This document shows, in pieces, positions 24,418 to 34,348 of a stretch of 64,000 bases of DNA. The number at the start of each line of letters is the position of its first letter. Positions within the stretch are counted from its first letter, which is position 1. A program made the translations under genes and the position numbers. Source of the DNA: Dipteronia dyeriana (lineage: Eukaryota > Streptophyta > Magnoliopsida > Sapindales > Sapindaceae). The DNA is taken from assembly GCA_032871835.1 (NCBI GenBank), contig CM065303.1, positions 56,954,597-57,018,596 of the forward strand. Reading direction: 5' to 3'. The notes below the pieces were generated by a model that saw only the letters and a list, made by a program, of their open reading frames with translations, was not told the DNA's origin and made no database searches.

Positions 24418-24649
24418 GTGGAAGTGAAGGTCTGTCTGAGGTGGATTTACGAGCAAAGAGTAAGTGCAGTTGTGAAGAGCTATAACAAGAACGAAAGAAA
24501 GCCTTGAGATATTTGATTGGGAGCTAAGTGCTGAAGATCTTCATAAGATTGAGCAAATTCCACAAGGCCGAGGAAATCCAGCAGAGTATTTCGTGTCAAA
24601 AGAAGGCATTTTCAAGTCCATTGAAGAATTTTGGGATGGAGAAGTTTAA
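24418..24649 (+). pseudogene. Aldo-keto reductase relic (exon 3 start fused to exon 4)
   Basis: This is clearly homologous to the last exon of the intact AKR gene at 14195-14419: VCLRWIYEQRVSAVVKSY, then the [23 protein letters not shown] part and a terminal ILDGEV-like end with TAA at 24647. Directly before it, 'GTAG' acceptor and GTGGAAGTGAA match the start of exon 3 of the intact gene, and even the preceding intron end (TTTTGGTAATTGT.AATG) matches. So most of exon 3 and intron 3 were deleted, joining the two exons. A frameshift after 'AAGAGCTATAACAAGAA' introduces a stop. Exons 1 and 2 are not present upstream, where transposons now lie. It is non-functional. Confidence 0.9.
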
Positions 24650-25002
24650 TCAAATATATGTGTATTACAAGAAGGTGAAGATATAAACACTCTTACCAGA
24701 GTTATCACTTTGCCGTATTGGACGGTGGAGGTTGCATTTACTTAAATTTGTATTTTTTTTATTCAACCATTTCAAGTTAAAAAGTTGTGGATAAAAATAT
24801 GACTCAAATCCACAATCTCATTGATCGACCTCAACTTTCTATCAATGAAAATTGTTATAATTTTTTGGGTTCAAAAAATTTCTAGCACTCTTAATTACTC
24901 CCTACTTTTAGGTATAGCACTAATTTAATAACTTAAGTTTTAATAAGTCTAAAATAGTATTTCAGAAAAAAAAATACCCGTAAAACACAATTACAAAAAT
25001 AA
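24650..25002. other. Downstream spacer of the AKR relic
   Basis: AT-rich, with no gene or repeat recognised. Confidence 0.5.
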
Positions 25003-25145
25003 GTCTCGTGGTTTTTTGTTTTTTTTTCGAGACTTATTTTGGTGTTTCCAAGACATATTTTGGTAATTTTGAGACTTATTTAGATATTTTCGAGACTTAT
25101 TTTATATTTCCAATACTTATTTTGGTATTTTCGAGACTTATTGTG
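25003..25145. repeat. Degenerate tandem repeat, about 27-bp unit
   Basis: About five units of the form CGAGACTTATTTTGGTATTTT with small changes, visible by direct alignment. Confidence 0.8.
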
Positions 25146-25427
25146 CATTTTTACATTTTATGAGGCTCAGAGCAAATAAGAAATTTTCCACAAAAAAAAA
25201 TTCTTCATCAAACTCCAATGGAGGTCGAACAAATTCGGCCTCTACTGGAGGTCTAACAAATCTAAATGGAGATCGAAATGGACACTTAACGGAGGTTGAA
25301 CATACCTCCATTGGTCCTCCATCAACGGAGGCTTTTAAAGAAAAAAAAATCAAACCTAAAAATGGCAGAAAAATAATAAAAGAAAAAGGTGGGGGTTAAT
25401 CAATGACAGGTATAGAAACCTACACAT

Positions 25428-26276
25428 TGTTAAAAGCGATAGTAGGAATCAAAACCGATTCCTCCTCAAAGACATTGACCTATCTTATTTCTTCTCCAAA
25501 CTCAACATCCTAAAAAAATGTTACAGTTCTCATCTCAAAAATTGACCTAACTATGAGATTATAAAACTTATAGCCCATAGATCTCTCAGAATAGCCAATG
25601 AAGAGGCTGTTCATAGTTTTTATAGTCTATTTTCTTTTCATGTGGCCTGTAAGGCCTTACCTCAGCTGGACATCCTCAAATGTGAAAATGATTTAGACTG
25701 AGTTTTATGCATGTCTTGCTTCAATCTTTCTTCCTCTTGCACACAATAAGAAATAAGGTCACTAAGAGTCCATTTCTCTTTTTGACAGTTGTAACTGATC
25801 TTAAACTGATTATATTGTGCAGGAAGTGATATTACTACCAAATGCACGAGCAAGTCGTCAGACAGCTCCATCGTTAGTGCCTTAAGCTTAGAAGTAATAT
25901 AAGATATTTCCATAATGTACTCTCTTAAGTGCTCCTTGCCTTTGTACTTTATAGAAATCAAGCTTTGTAAATGCGTGCTTATTTCTACCTTATAGTTTTT
26001 TCTCAAAATGCTTTACAATTTCATCCAGGAACTCTTTGGCTTTGGTTATCTTTTCAGATACCACACCACTAAATGCCTCCGGAAAGTTGCGCTTGATGAG
26101 CATAAGAATCATCTGATTTGAGCAATCCCACTTCTCAAAGTTTATCTTATAATAAAGAGAACTTGCATCCGTTATAGAAGCGGACTACTCAACCAAAGTG
26201 AAAGGTCCAGATCCATGCAGCCAAGAACAGTAGATATGTTCTCTTTCTAATCCTTAAAGTTTGTTCCATTAAGCAT
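25428..26276 (-). pseudogene. Copia gag fused to the tail of integrase by internal deletion
   Basis: Read right to left, a copia gag (UBN2 type) runs from 'MLNGTNFKD' near 26276, through 'INFEKWDCSNQMILMLIKR', 'EKITKAKEFLDEIVKHFEK' and 'LVVISLPAQYNQFKISYNC', to 'CVQEEERLKQD' near 25720. One stop follows NFKD, and there is at least one frameshift near 26005. At about 25674 the text switches to 'GCPAEVRPYRPHEKKID', which belongs to the far end of copia integrase, followed by worn 'EDVEFGEE' and 'FEEESVLIPT' parts ending near 25428. The rest of gag, the zinc knuckle, protease and the integrase core are missing, so a deletion joined the two. The element is dead. Its LTRs were not located with confidence. 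Confidence 0.8.
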
Positions 26277-26826
26277 AAGTATAGAGTTGATATTAACGGA
26301 TATAGTAGAAAACCTAGCTTTAAAGAGAACAAAACAAACAAACATGCTCACATTAATAACCAAATATAATAATTAACAAATTCAAATAATGATAAGTCTC
26401 ATCTCAAGATACTTAGCACGACATTAATATCAAATCTTTGGACATTAATATTAATTGTAAGTGGTACTCTTGTTGTAGTGATCAAACATTGACAATAATT
26501 CATGTTAAATAATAAATCTATCTTTGGATCGACTTATTATTCACATGTAAAACCTTATAATCATAACATACCACATGTATGTGTGCAATTCGACCAAGTA
26601 TTAACTTTATTTTGGGCCATCTAATACCCGTATGAATTTACACATACCCAAACATCTAACATAACTCCTGAATAATCTATACAAGAGAGGTCACTTTGAC
26701 GATATCTTGTTTTAATTAGCCCATTTAAAATGATGGACTATTTTATTTAACCATAAAAGATATACCAACAAATATTTGAATTTGAGTTGATTCTTAAAAT
26801 AATAATAAAAAAATCAATTTTTTTAT

Positions 26827-27150
26827 TATCAAAATTACAAATTTGTCCCTTATGTTGTAAAATTATAGAAAGATCCCTCAAGTTAGTAATTACAAATTAT
26901 CCCTTATATTTTGTCAAAATCAAAAAATTGGCTCAATAATTTGTAATAATTAAAATTTGGCCCAAAAACTTTTAATAATTACAAAATGACCCCGTAACTT
27001 TTCAGTAATTATAAATCTACCCTAAAACCTTTTTAATTGCAAACAGGCTCAGTAAGTTTTGGTAATTATAAATTGACCCTAAAACTTTATCAAAATCACA
27101 CAATGACCTAAAATATTTACAAATCAGTCCCTCAAGAATATCAAATTCTT
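26827..27150. repeat. Degenerate tandem repeat, about 45-bp units
   Basis: Repeated phrases of the form TAATTACAAATTG.CCCTTAAAA.TTTT, roughly seven units with variable spacing. Confidence 0.55.
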
Positions 27151-27339
27151 CAAAAGTAGCCCAACACAAACTAAGGTCTATTAACCTGGTTTTTTGTTCG
27201 CCACTGTCGCCATAGCCACCAGAACATCACTAGAAGACAACGAACGACGGTCAAGCATCGTACCACCCACAACGTAGATCAGGGAACGACGAAGCAGAAG
27301 GATCGCCAAAAACCGATTGAGCGATTGGCTGCTAGAGGT

Positions 27340-27800
27340 GGGTTTGGGTCGCCCTGACGCAATGAAAACGTAAAAAAAAATAGACCGACGTCTATATTCT
27401 ATGAGAATTGGAATCCACCAGAAATAAAGAGAAATCTCTGAAAATTTTATTGAATCAAAGCTAATGAGCCCTTTGGTTTACAAGGCTATTTAAAATGAAA
27501 AAACCATAACCCGAATCCTTCTTGGATAAAAAACGAGATTACACAGCAAAAGTTACCAAAAATAGCAAAAGCTGTCAAAAATAACGAAATCACGAAAGTT
27601 GCAAAAATAAAATACACTAACGACCATACACAAGCCAGAATTGACGATAGACAATTCTGACTTGTTAAAGTCAACTTATGACTACAAATGAAAATTTTAT
27701 AAAATAGAAAAACTGTAATTTCAGGACCCAAACGATGGAATTTGGTCGAAAAACTACGTGCCTCACTGCCGAAGGCTGTGGTTTGAAAAGACCTTGTCGA
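27340..27800 (-). mobile_element. Gypsy LTR relic related to the one at 61.2-61.7 kb
   Basis: Shares several ordered phrases with the 3' end of the gypsy element near 61.3-61.75 kb: 'AAAATTTTATTGAATCAA'-like text, 'AAGTTACCAAAAATAGCAAAA', 'GGACCCAAACGATGGAATTT', and 'GTGCCTCACTGCCGAAGG' followed by 'TTGTCGATTC'. Orientation is therefore inferred as minus. No coding part accompanies it, so it may be a solo or truncated LTR. Confidence 0.5.
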
Positions 27801-27916
27801 TTCGCATAACGTGAAGTCACTTAACTTTGAATTTAGGATGGCCCATCAAAGCCACGTAAGAGTCAGCTATATGTTCTACATCACGTCCGATATGGGCCAG
27901 ATCGCGGACGACGACC

Positions 27917-28110
27917 GACGATCGATCTCCTCACCGTAAAACGCATACCATCTCACCAAAAATAGACGTTGATCGAGAAAGAACGAGATAGGTCTGAGTT
28001 GGGGCGAGAGATCGACGGTCGATCTCCTCACCGTAAAAAGCACACAATCTCACCGAAAACAGACGTTGACCAAGAAAGGACGAGATGGGTTTGAGTTGGG
28101 GCGAGAGATT
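27917..28110. repeat. 97-bp tandem duplication
   Basis: Two adjacent units begin GACGATCGATCTCCTCACCG and GACGGTCGATCTCCTCACCG and match along their length with about 12 differences by eye. Confidence 0.85.
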
Positions 28111-28464
28111 GATGGAGATGAGAAATCGGGTATGAGTGTGACCCATTAAACCAAAGAACCACAAATGACCCAAGAGCAAAGAAAACCAGATCAATGAATT
28201 GATGATTTGATCTAACCTTCATCAGATCGAGAAACTTGATCTGAATATCCAACACCCATCACTCTTCAACATCGATTTCAATGACTGATCTAAAACCCAA
28301 TTTTTTTTTTATCAAGTACATACCCATATTCATAATCATCCAATAACCGAATCCAAAACACCATAACTCAAGCAAATTTCACAAAAGAAGATTAAAACCC
28401 TAAAATTCATAAATTTCTTAAAACCTAAAATCCAAATCTCAATTCTCAAGAATCGATCATGGGT

Positions 28465-28992
28465 GGCTCTGATACCACTTGTAAGAATTTGATTAACACA
28501 AAATCAATATGCATAACACATAATTAATCTGAATCTCAACATAACATGTTTCTATATCATGCTTGTTCAAACCATAAATACATATTACTAACCCATGTCA
28601 ATTCAAGAGAAAAATGAGATAGGAGAAAGCGGAAGCGTACCTGAATCCATTGCCATAGGTTGGTGGATGAGTTGAAATCTTCCAAATTATCACATTCCTT
28701 GGGACATAAAAATGTTCTCTCTTCCAGAAAAGCCAAAAGTGATCTCGTAATCTGAGGACCATAACCCAATATATAGTAATCAAGTTATTATATGTTTTGC
28801 TATTTCTAATTTGGCTCCTCATCAAATTAGAAATAGCACTCTGGTATCTACACATTAATTCCATGACAATTATACCCTTAAGTCTTAAACCTTAAATCTT
28901 AATTAGATAACTTTAATTTAGGCTTAACCAAAGATAGCATAACACATTTAATATTTACATGTGTGACCCCACATGATGTAATTTTTCCAACA
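28465..28992 (-). mobile_element. Copia-like 5' LTR with initiator-tRNA primer binding site
   Basis: On the minus strand the LTR runs from TGTTGGAAAAATTAC at 28992 to CAAATTCTTACA at 28480 (513 bp). Two bases later comes TGGTATCAGAGCC (28477-28465), an exact match to the primer binding site for initiator tRNA-Met. The internal region would lie to the left, but the next 1 kb has no gag, and the gag relic at 25.4-26.3 kb cannot be tied to this LTR with certainty. The second LTR was not found. Confidence 0.75.
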
Positions 28993-29535
28993 CATATGAC
29001 AACCGGAGGTATATGAAAGTTAGGTTGGGATTCGGTCTAGACTATCTTTTTCTTAAAAAAAAATTAGGCCCCTTTGATATTGAAAAAGATTGTTTATACA
29101 TAAAGTGATATTATTGGCACTCATTTGTTAACTTAGGGCCTTTATATTGCTTTTAAAAAGTTAAAATCTAATTATTTAATAACTTTTACATAAAATGACG
29201 TTTGGTAAGATTTATATTTTTTACATAAAATGATGTTTGGTAAAAATTTCAAAAGTGATTATTTGAAAATTAAGGTTGATTCGACAACAATTTTAAGAAA
29301 CAAGTAAGGGTTATTTTTACAACGTAATTATGATAAAATATGATGTCTGATTTAATGAATCTTTTTAAAGACTAAATTATTCTTATTGATTAAATATAAG
29401 TACAAATATATATTATGTAAATTCACTATTATCCTTCAACATGAGCGTAGGTGTACTTGGTACAACGTTGTGATATATTTAGGAAAACGTGGAGATTTTC
29501 GATAATCCAACCCAATCAATACACAAAATTAAACA
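28993..29535. other. Upstream spacer before the SmD2 promoter
   Basis: Contains a twofold repeat of ACATAAAATGA.GTTTGGTAA (29188-29242). No gene. Confidence 0.5.
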
Positions 29536-29607
29536 GGCCCATCCCCTTACTAAAAACCCTAGATAAAGAAACAGCTAGGGTTTTGTTGCGTTCTCATACT
29601 ATAAATA
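29536..29607 (+). promoter_or_regulatory. SmD2 core promoter: site II, telo-box, TATA box
   Basis: GGCCCAT (29536), a telo-box AAACCCTA (29554-29561) and TATAAATA (29600-29607) occur in the order typical of plant ribosomal-protein and translation/RNA-processing genes. Transcription would start near 29630-29640. The first, non-coding exon ends at the GTAAGC donor at 29687. The function of these motifs is known from other genes; here it is inferred. Confidence 0.65.
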
Positions 29608-29806
29608 CACCGTCTAGTCTTCACTTCAGCCTCAGCTCTGAGCTAACTTGCTACTCTGCTGCTGCCCGATCAGATACCGAAGTCGGGTAAGCTTCGTTAT
29701 ATTTACTGTTATTTTTCATATTCTAGTCATGTTCGTTTGATAGGATTGATCTACAGTCGAGGAATGAAATTTGATTTCTTTTTAGTTAGTTTTTATTTTT
29801 TTCGTA

Positions 29807-29891
29807 CGTCTCTGATGATGTTTAAAACATAACTTTCGTTCTACTGAGAATATCCGTGCGGAATACTTATGGAGACCTGAACTGAAGAGAG
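29807..29891 (+). ncRNA. Intronic C/D-box snoRNA, copy 1 (U59/snR54-like)
   Basis: Box C TGATGATG (29813-29820), box D' CTGA (29844-29847), box D CTGA (29882-29885), and a terminal stem TCTCT/AGAGA. Between C and D' lies AACTTTCGTTCT, complementary to the conserved eukaryotic 18S rRNA stretch AGAACGAAAGTT. The fifth base before D' would select the second A of AGAAC. Human U59 and yeast snR54 guide methylation in this 18S segment. It sits in the 5'-UTR intron of SmD2, same strand, so processing from the intron is expected. Confidence 0.8.
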
Positions 29892-30034
29892 ATTTTTTGA
29901 ATTTTTCCTCTTTTTCAGTTTAGGGTTTTTTTTATCCCTCTCTATTGTTTAAGATCTAAACATAATGTTAGAGCTTTGGCAATCTTGATTCATCGAATAT
30001 ATGTGTAGAAATTAGCATTGTGCATTTGTGAACT

Positions 30035-30120
30035 GCCTCTGATGATGATCAAAAAAATACTTTCGTTCTTCCGAGATTATAGTGTGCGGAAAAATATTTG
30101 GAGACCTGAACTGAAGAGGC
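30035..30120 (+). ncRNA. Intronic C/D-box snoRNA, copy 2
   Basis: Terminal stem GCCTCT/AGAGGC (perfect), box C TGATGATG (30040-30047), guide ACTTTCGTTCTT, a worn D' of CCGA (30071-30074), and box D CTGA (30111-30114). The region before box D, TTGGAGACCTGAA, is shared with the other copies. This copy pairs one base further with 18S rRNA than copy 1. Confidence 0.8.
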
Positions 30121-30409
30121 TTAAATTTTTCGAATTATCACTGAAATATTTGACTTGAGCATCAATCATTAAATTCTGAGAACAATATTGTGGTATTGTT
30201 TTTTCCAAGTAGTGATTTATCTGGAAGTCGACTTTATTTCATTATTTGTAATATATTAGGTTTCATCGCCCTAAACTTTTTGGGTTAATTGCAATCCGGT
30301 AAACTTATTAACTGCTCTTGTTTTTAAAATAGGAAAGCTGAATTAAGGGTTTATTGTTCTTTGTAATTTTGTTTTCATTGCTTCCAAAATATTAGACATT
30401 ACAGATCTT

Positions 30410-30494
30410 CTCTCTTATGATGTACAAAACTAAAACTTTCGTTCTCCTGAGCTATATAATGCTGAAAAATTATGGAGACCTGAGCTGAAGAGAG
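30410..30494 (+). ncRNA. Intronic C/D-box snoRNA, copy 3
   Basis: Terminal stem CTCTCT/AGAGAG, box C TATGATG (30416-30422), guide AACTTTCGTTCT-like with the same register to D' CTGA (30447-30450), and box D CTGA (30485-30488). Differences from copies 1 and 2 lie mostly outside boxes and guide. Confidence 0.8.
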
Positions 30495-31028
30495 TTCCTA
30501 AAGAAGATCTTTGATATTATATGATGATCGCTGTATTTTCTTATGAGTTTGGATGTTTCATGTGATGAAAGTGTAAAGTTGTTTTTGGGGTGGTTTGTTG
30601 TATGCTTCTGATATTGGAAGCATCTTTTTGATCATTGGTTTGCACTTATAGTGTAATATCAACTATCAAGCACAATGTAGCTTAGTAGCTATATATGCTA
30701 TAATATATTTACTCATAGATGTTTTTAAATACCATGTTATGTTACTGTTAGAATAAAGTTGAGGGTTTTTTTTTTGTTGGGTAAAATTTCAGTAAGCAAC
30801 TTCCACCAGTTAGAAAAAATATATTATCATTGCTGTGATGTGCTTGTTTCCGAACAAATTTTGATGTTCTCATTGGTTTTGTTTTATGATTCATAGAGTT
30901 TGTGTATGATTAAAGAATTGTTTCTTATAATATCATGTCAACAAGAATTCACTGATACTTTTTGTTGTTTCCTGCCAGGTTTTTATACAGGTTTTGCCTG
31001 AAGAATTTTAAAGTTTACTTTTATCAAT

Positions 31029-31753
31029 ATGAGGTACAAAATTTGTTTTCTGTTTTTTCTCTAGTGAATATGTAGTAAATTTTGCTTGTTTGATTGAAGA
31101 TTTCCATTTCTGATTTTCTGACATTATTTTCTTTGGTTTTTCTCATTTTAACTATGCAGCCGGCCAATGGAAGAAGATGTAAGTTATTCTCAAGTACATC
31201 TACTGCACATGTATTTTTCCATACTGTCTTGTTAATTATTTTGTGGTTTTTTTTTTGTCTTATTGATTGTGTTATTGCTTCAGGTTGTCAAGAATGAGGA
31301 AGAAGAATTTAACACCGGACCACTATCTGTTTTGATGATGAGTGTAAAAAACAACACCCAGGTAATGTTCTTGATTGATTTGTAATTACCAGTATCCTTG
31401 TTAAAGTCAATCTTATTTGGTATTGACTTTATTCTCACCCTCTGTACAGGTTCTCATTAATTGTCGGAATAACAAAAAGCTACTTGGACGTGTGAGAGCT
31501 TTTGATCGTCATTGCAACATGGTTCTTGAAAATGTCCGGGAGATGTGGACCGAGGTTGGTTTTTTGCTGCTATATCTATATCTATCAATATATATATATA
31601 TCTTTTGAGTAAATAATTATTTCTCTTTGGTTATAGGTTCCAAAGACTGGTAAAGGCAAGAAAAAGGCCCTCCCTGTTAACAAAGACAGATTCATAAGCA
31701 AGATGTTCCTCCGTGGAGATTCTGTGATCATTGTTTTGAGGAATCCTAAGTAG
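31029..31753 (+). CDS. SmD2: Small nuclear ribonucleoprotein SmD2
   Basis: Five coding exons (31029-31033, 31160-31178, 31284-31361, 31450-31554, 31637-31753) join to 324 nt, 107 residues. A non-coding first exon ends at 29686, and the 5'-UTR intron (about 1.3 kb) holds three snoRNAs. The protein has the Sm1 motif (about 30-62, with '[20 protein letters not shown]') and Sm2 (about 92-105, '[11 protein letters not shown]'), separated by the Lys-rich [11 protein letters not shown] loop that marks SmD2. It is a member of the heptameric Sm ring on U1, U2, U4 and U5 snRNAs in the nucleus. Start: only five coding bases precede the first coding intron, and the product begins MSRPMEED, as in other plants. 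All introns are GT-AG. I see no defects. Confidence 0.97.
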
Positions 31754-32654
31754 GTAGATAAATCTAATCTGATGGCATTAACAATTTCAATGATGAATAG
31801 AAAAGGGCTTCTCTGTTTGTGTATTCTACCCAGTTAAGTATCCCATCAGCAATTCATTTGTTTAACAGTGCTTCTAACATTTTAATTGTTCACTTCTGCT
31901 GATGCGATAGCTGGATAGGATTGTTTGGAGGCTCTTGTTTTACTGCATAGATTTCACAATGATTTGATGTATGTGTTGTAAATTTGATGTGGATAAACTC
32001 GAGTTATCAGTTTAGAGATTTGGTTGTAATGAGTGATACTATAGAAATCTAGGCTTTGAAAAGATGGGAGTATGCACTGCAACATTGCCAGCTTTAGACA
32101 ATCTTAACTGATTTCATTGCCTATTAGGGCAGAATTTAAAACTGAAATATGCTGACAGGATTTCTTGGTAAAGTTGGTTTTGATTTTTTTTTTGTTGGTT
32201 TTGTTAGCAACTTAAAATTGTGATTATGTTCTGTGAGCTACTTTTTCTTTATCTGAACAAGTATCAATATTTTGTCATGGTATGGGCCTCTATGGGTTTA
32301 GTGTATTAAGTAATGAAGTATTTTTCCCATGAACTAATGAACTATCCGCTGGAGAATTTTTATTTTTAAGAGAACGAAGAGTAGTGATTTCAAGGGTTGT
32401 GTGTCCTTTTGTCAAAGTACAGTAATTTCGTTTGATTTTTTGGTATCAAGGTATAATTATATAGGCAGTATCTTCTGTCCATTTCACGGCTAAGCCCAAC
32501 TATAACACCGGTTACCTTCCCCCAAAGCTCTCACTAGTAAAGTGACCTGTACAAGTTTATGAAAAGCTACCCTAAAAACTCCACAATCTACTATTCCACT
32601 CCATAATTTCCCCCATCTTTTTCAACCTTTTGTTGAATCATTGCACTGCGATTA
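31754..32654. other. SmD2 3' region and spacer
   Basis: Includes the 3' UTR, probably ending within a few hundred bases. From about 32457 the base composition changes to unassigned DNA that resumes after the hAT-like insertion at 33745. Confidence 0.5.
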
Positions 32655-33744
32655 CTAGGGGTGGGCATCAAAATCGGAACTGAACCGAACTGAAAAATGC
32701 AGTTCGGTACGGTTCACCAATCAATTTTGGTTCCAACCGGTTTAAAATTGAGAAAACGAATTGAATTCGGTTTTGAACCGGTCTTGGTTTCACTAAACCG
32801 GTTTGACCCGAAAATCGTTATATAGAAGGGCAAAAAAAACCTTACACTTCTGAGTTCTTCATTCTACTTTACATCTTCTTCCATTCTCTCTCTGTGATCA
32901 ACCCAGGTTATGCTTTTTTTTTTTGTAAGTTTTGGTTCTTGTAACTTTGATATTTTTCCTTCGTTTTTTCCCTTGATTTGTGTTAATTTTTAGGTTTTTC
33001 CACACAGATTGATTTACTAGTTCGAGCAAGATTTTTGTGTCATGGACTGTGATTATGTGTGTATCCGATCATGGATAGGTCCTGTGAGGATTTTCTTTTG
33101 TTTAAAAGAATTGTTGTGTCTTGTGAGATAATTATTTTGGTTTTATTTACCGGTTGTTTTACCAAACTGGGATGTGAAGAATTTGTCAATTAATTTATTG
33201 GTATGGAGAGAAAAAAGGTTTAAAGCCATTGATTAATGAGTTTCAAATTGTTGGATAGATATTGATGCTAAATGTAGCTGAGAGTGCATTCAGATTCTTT
33301 GAGAAATCTGGAAATTTGGTGTCTTAACAGTTAACACAATGATATTTGGGTTTGGGATTTCAACAAAGTTGAACGTTGAATGTTATTTGAATTTACAATG
33401 AAATAAGAAATTATATTTTTGTTTAATACAAATGAAAGAAAAAGATTGTTATGTTTTATTTTGGGCTTATAGCTATGGCCTATGGAGTATTAGAATTCAT
33501 TAAATCTGCAGCCCAAAGATGAATATCCTCAAGTATTTGAGCAAAATAAGCATAAAAAAAGCAGAACAAATTTTAAAAGATGTAAAAATGTCCATTTAGT
33601 CCAACAGGTCTATTAGGTTTAAAACTATATTTAATTGAATCGAATCAAACTGATTAAAACAAATTGGTGGTTTTAATTTTTAAAAATCGAAATGTTTTTA
33701 ATTCAGTTTGGTTTGATAACAGAACCGAATTGAGTCTGCTCCTA
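32655..33744. mobile_element. hAT-like element, about 1.09 kb
   Basis: It starts TAGGGGTGGGCATC and continues with GGAACTGAACCG, GGTTCGG-type and GGTTTAAAATTGAG motifs. It ends with inverted GAACCGAATTGAG then TGCTCCTA. The flanking octamers GCGATTAC and ACGAGTAC agree at 6 of 8 positions. The interior after the left end (32830-32905) resembles a promoter/leader, with CT-rich text, and may derive from the 5' end of an autonomous hAT, but no transposase is present. Confidence 0.6.
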
Positions 33745-34301
33745 ACGAGTACACTGTAATCTCTATAGGATGGAACTCATGAATGCGAAGTTCATAATCA
33801 ATCCTAAATTCGTCAGTAACTACAAAAAACAATACGGGCCAAAACAACCTTTAGCCTTTGAACACCACCCACGGACCTGGGACCTACACTTGAGGTTGAG
33901 GGATGTTCAAATGCCACATTGGTTTCCACCATTTATGGTTCTGTGGAGGATTTGAGCACTCCTTTTTAACTTTGCCATGCTATAGCTACTTTTCACACAA
34001 TACATGTCCCTTTTATCAAAGTGCCACAAAACACTATTCTGCGTTTCTTTGACCCAAAAGGATAGAAAGGATCACATTCCTGTCAATTTCTAACAAGGAT
34101 TCATCTAAGGTTTGAACATCGCAGCACGGTCTAGGAATCCAAGGATCTTTAAACATTAATATTTTCCCTTATCCCCAACTCGCCACCTATGGCCTTTCTC
34201 AAGTGGAGGTGGAGCCCTTCCCCGAATAATACTTCTCTAGGTATGAGATTCATGGCTTCAAGATTGTAGAGAATGCCGGGATGGGTTGCGATCTTGTTAA
34301 A

Positions 34302-34303
<2 letters not shown>
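33745..34303. other. Unassigned DNA continuing from 32457-32654
   Basis: Less AT-rich than its surroundings. A short plus-strand frame at 33770-33955 shows no family I recognise. This and 32457-32654 were probably one piece before the hAT-like insertion. Confidence 0.4.

Positions 34304-34347
<44 letters not shown>
34304..34347. repeat. (TA)n microsatellite
   Basis: About 22 TA dinucleotides without interruption. Confidence 0.97.

Positions 34348-34348
<1 letters not shown>

Noticed and set aside
25428..28992. Treating the copia gag relic and the LTR at 28480 as one element
   Set aside because: 2.2 kb of unrelated repeats separates them and no matching second LTR was found, so a link is not supported.
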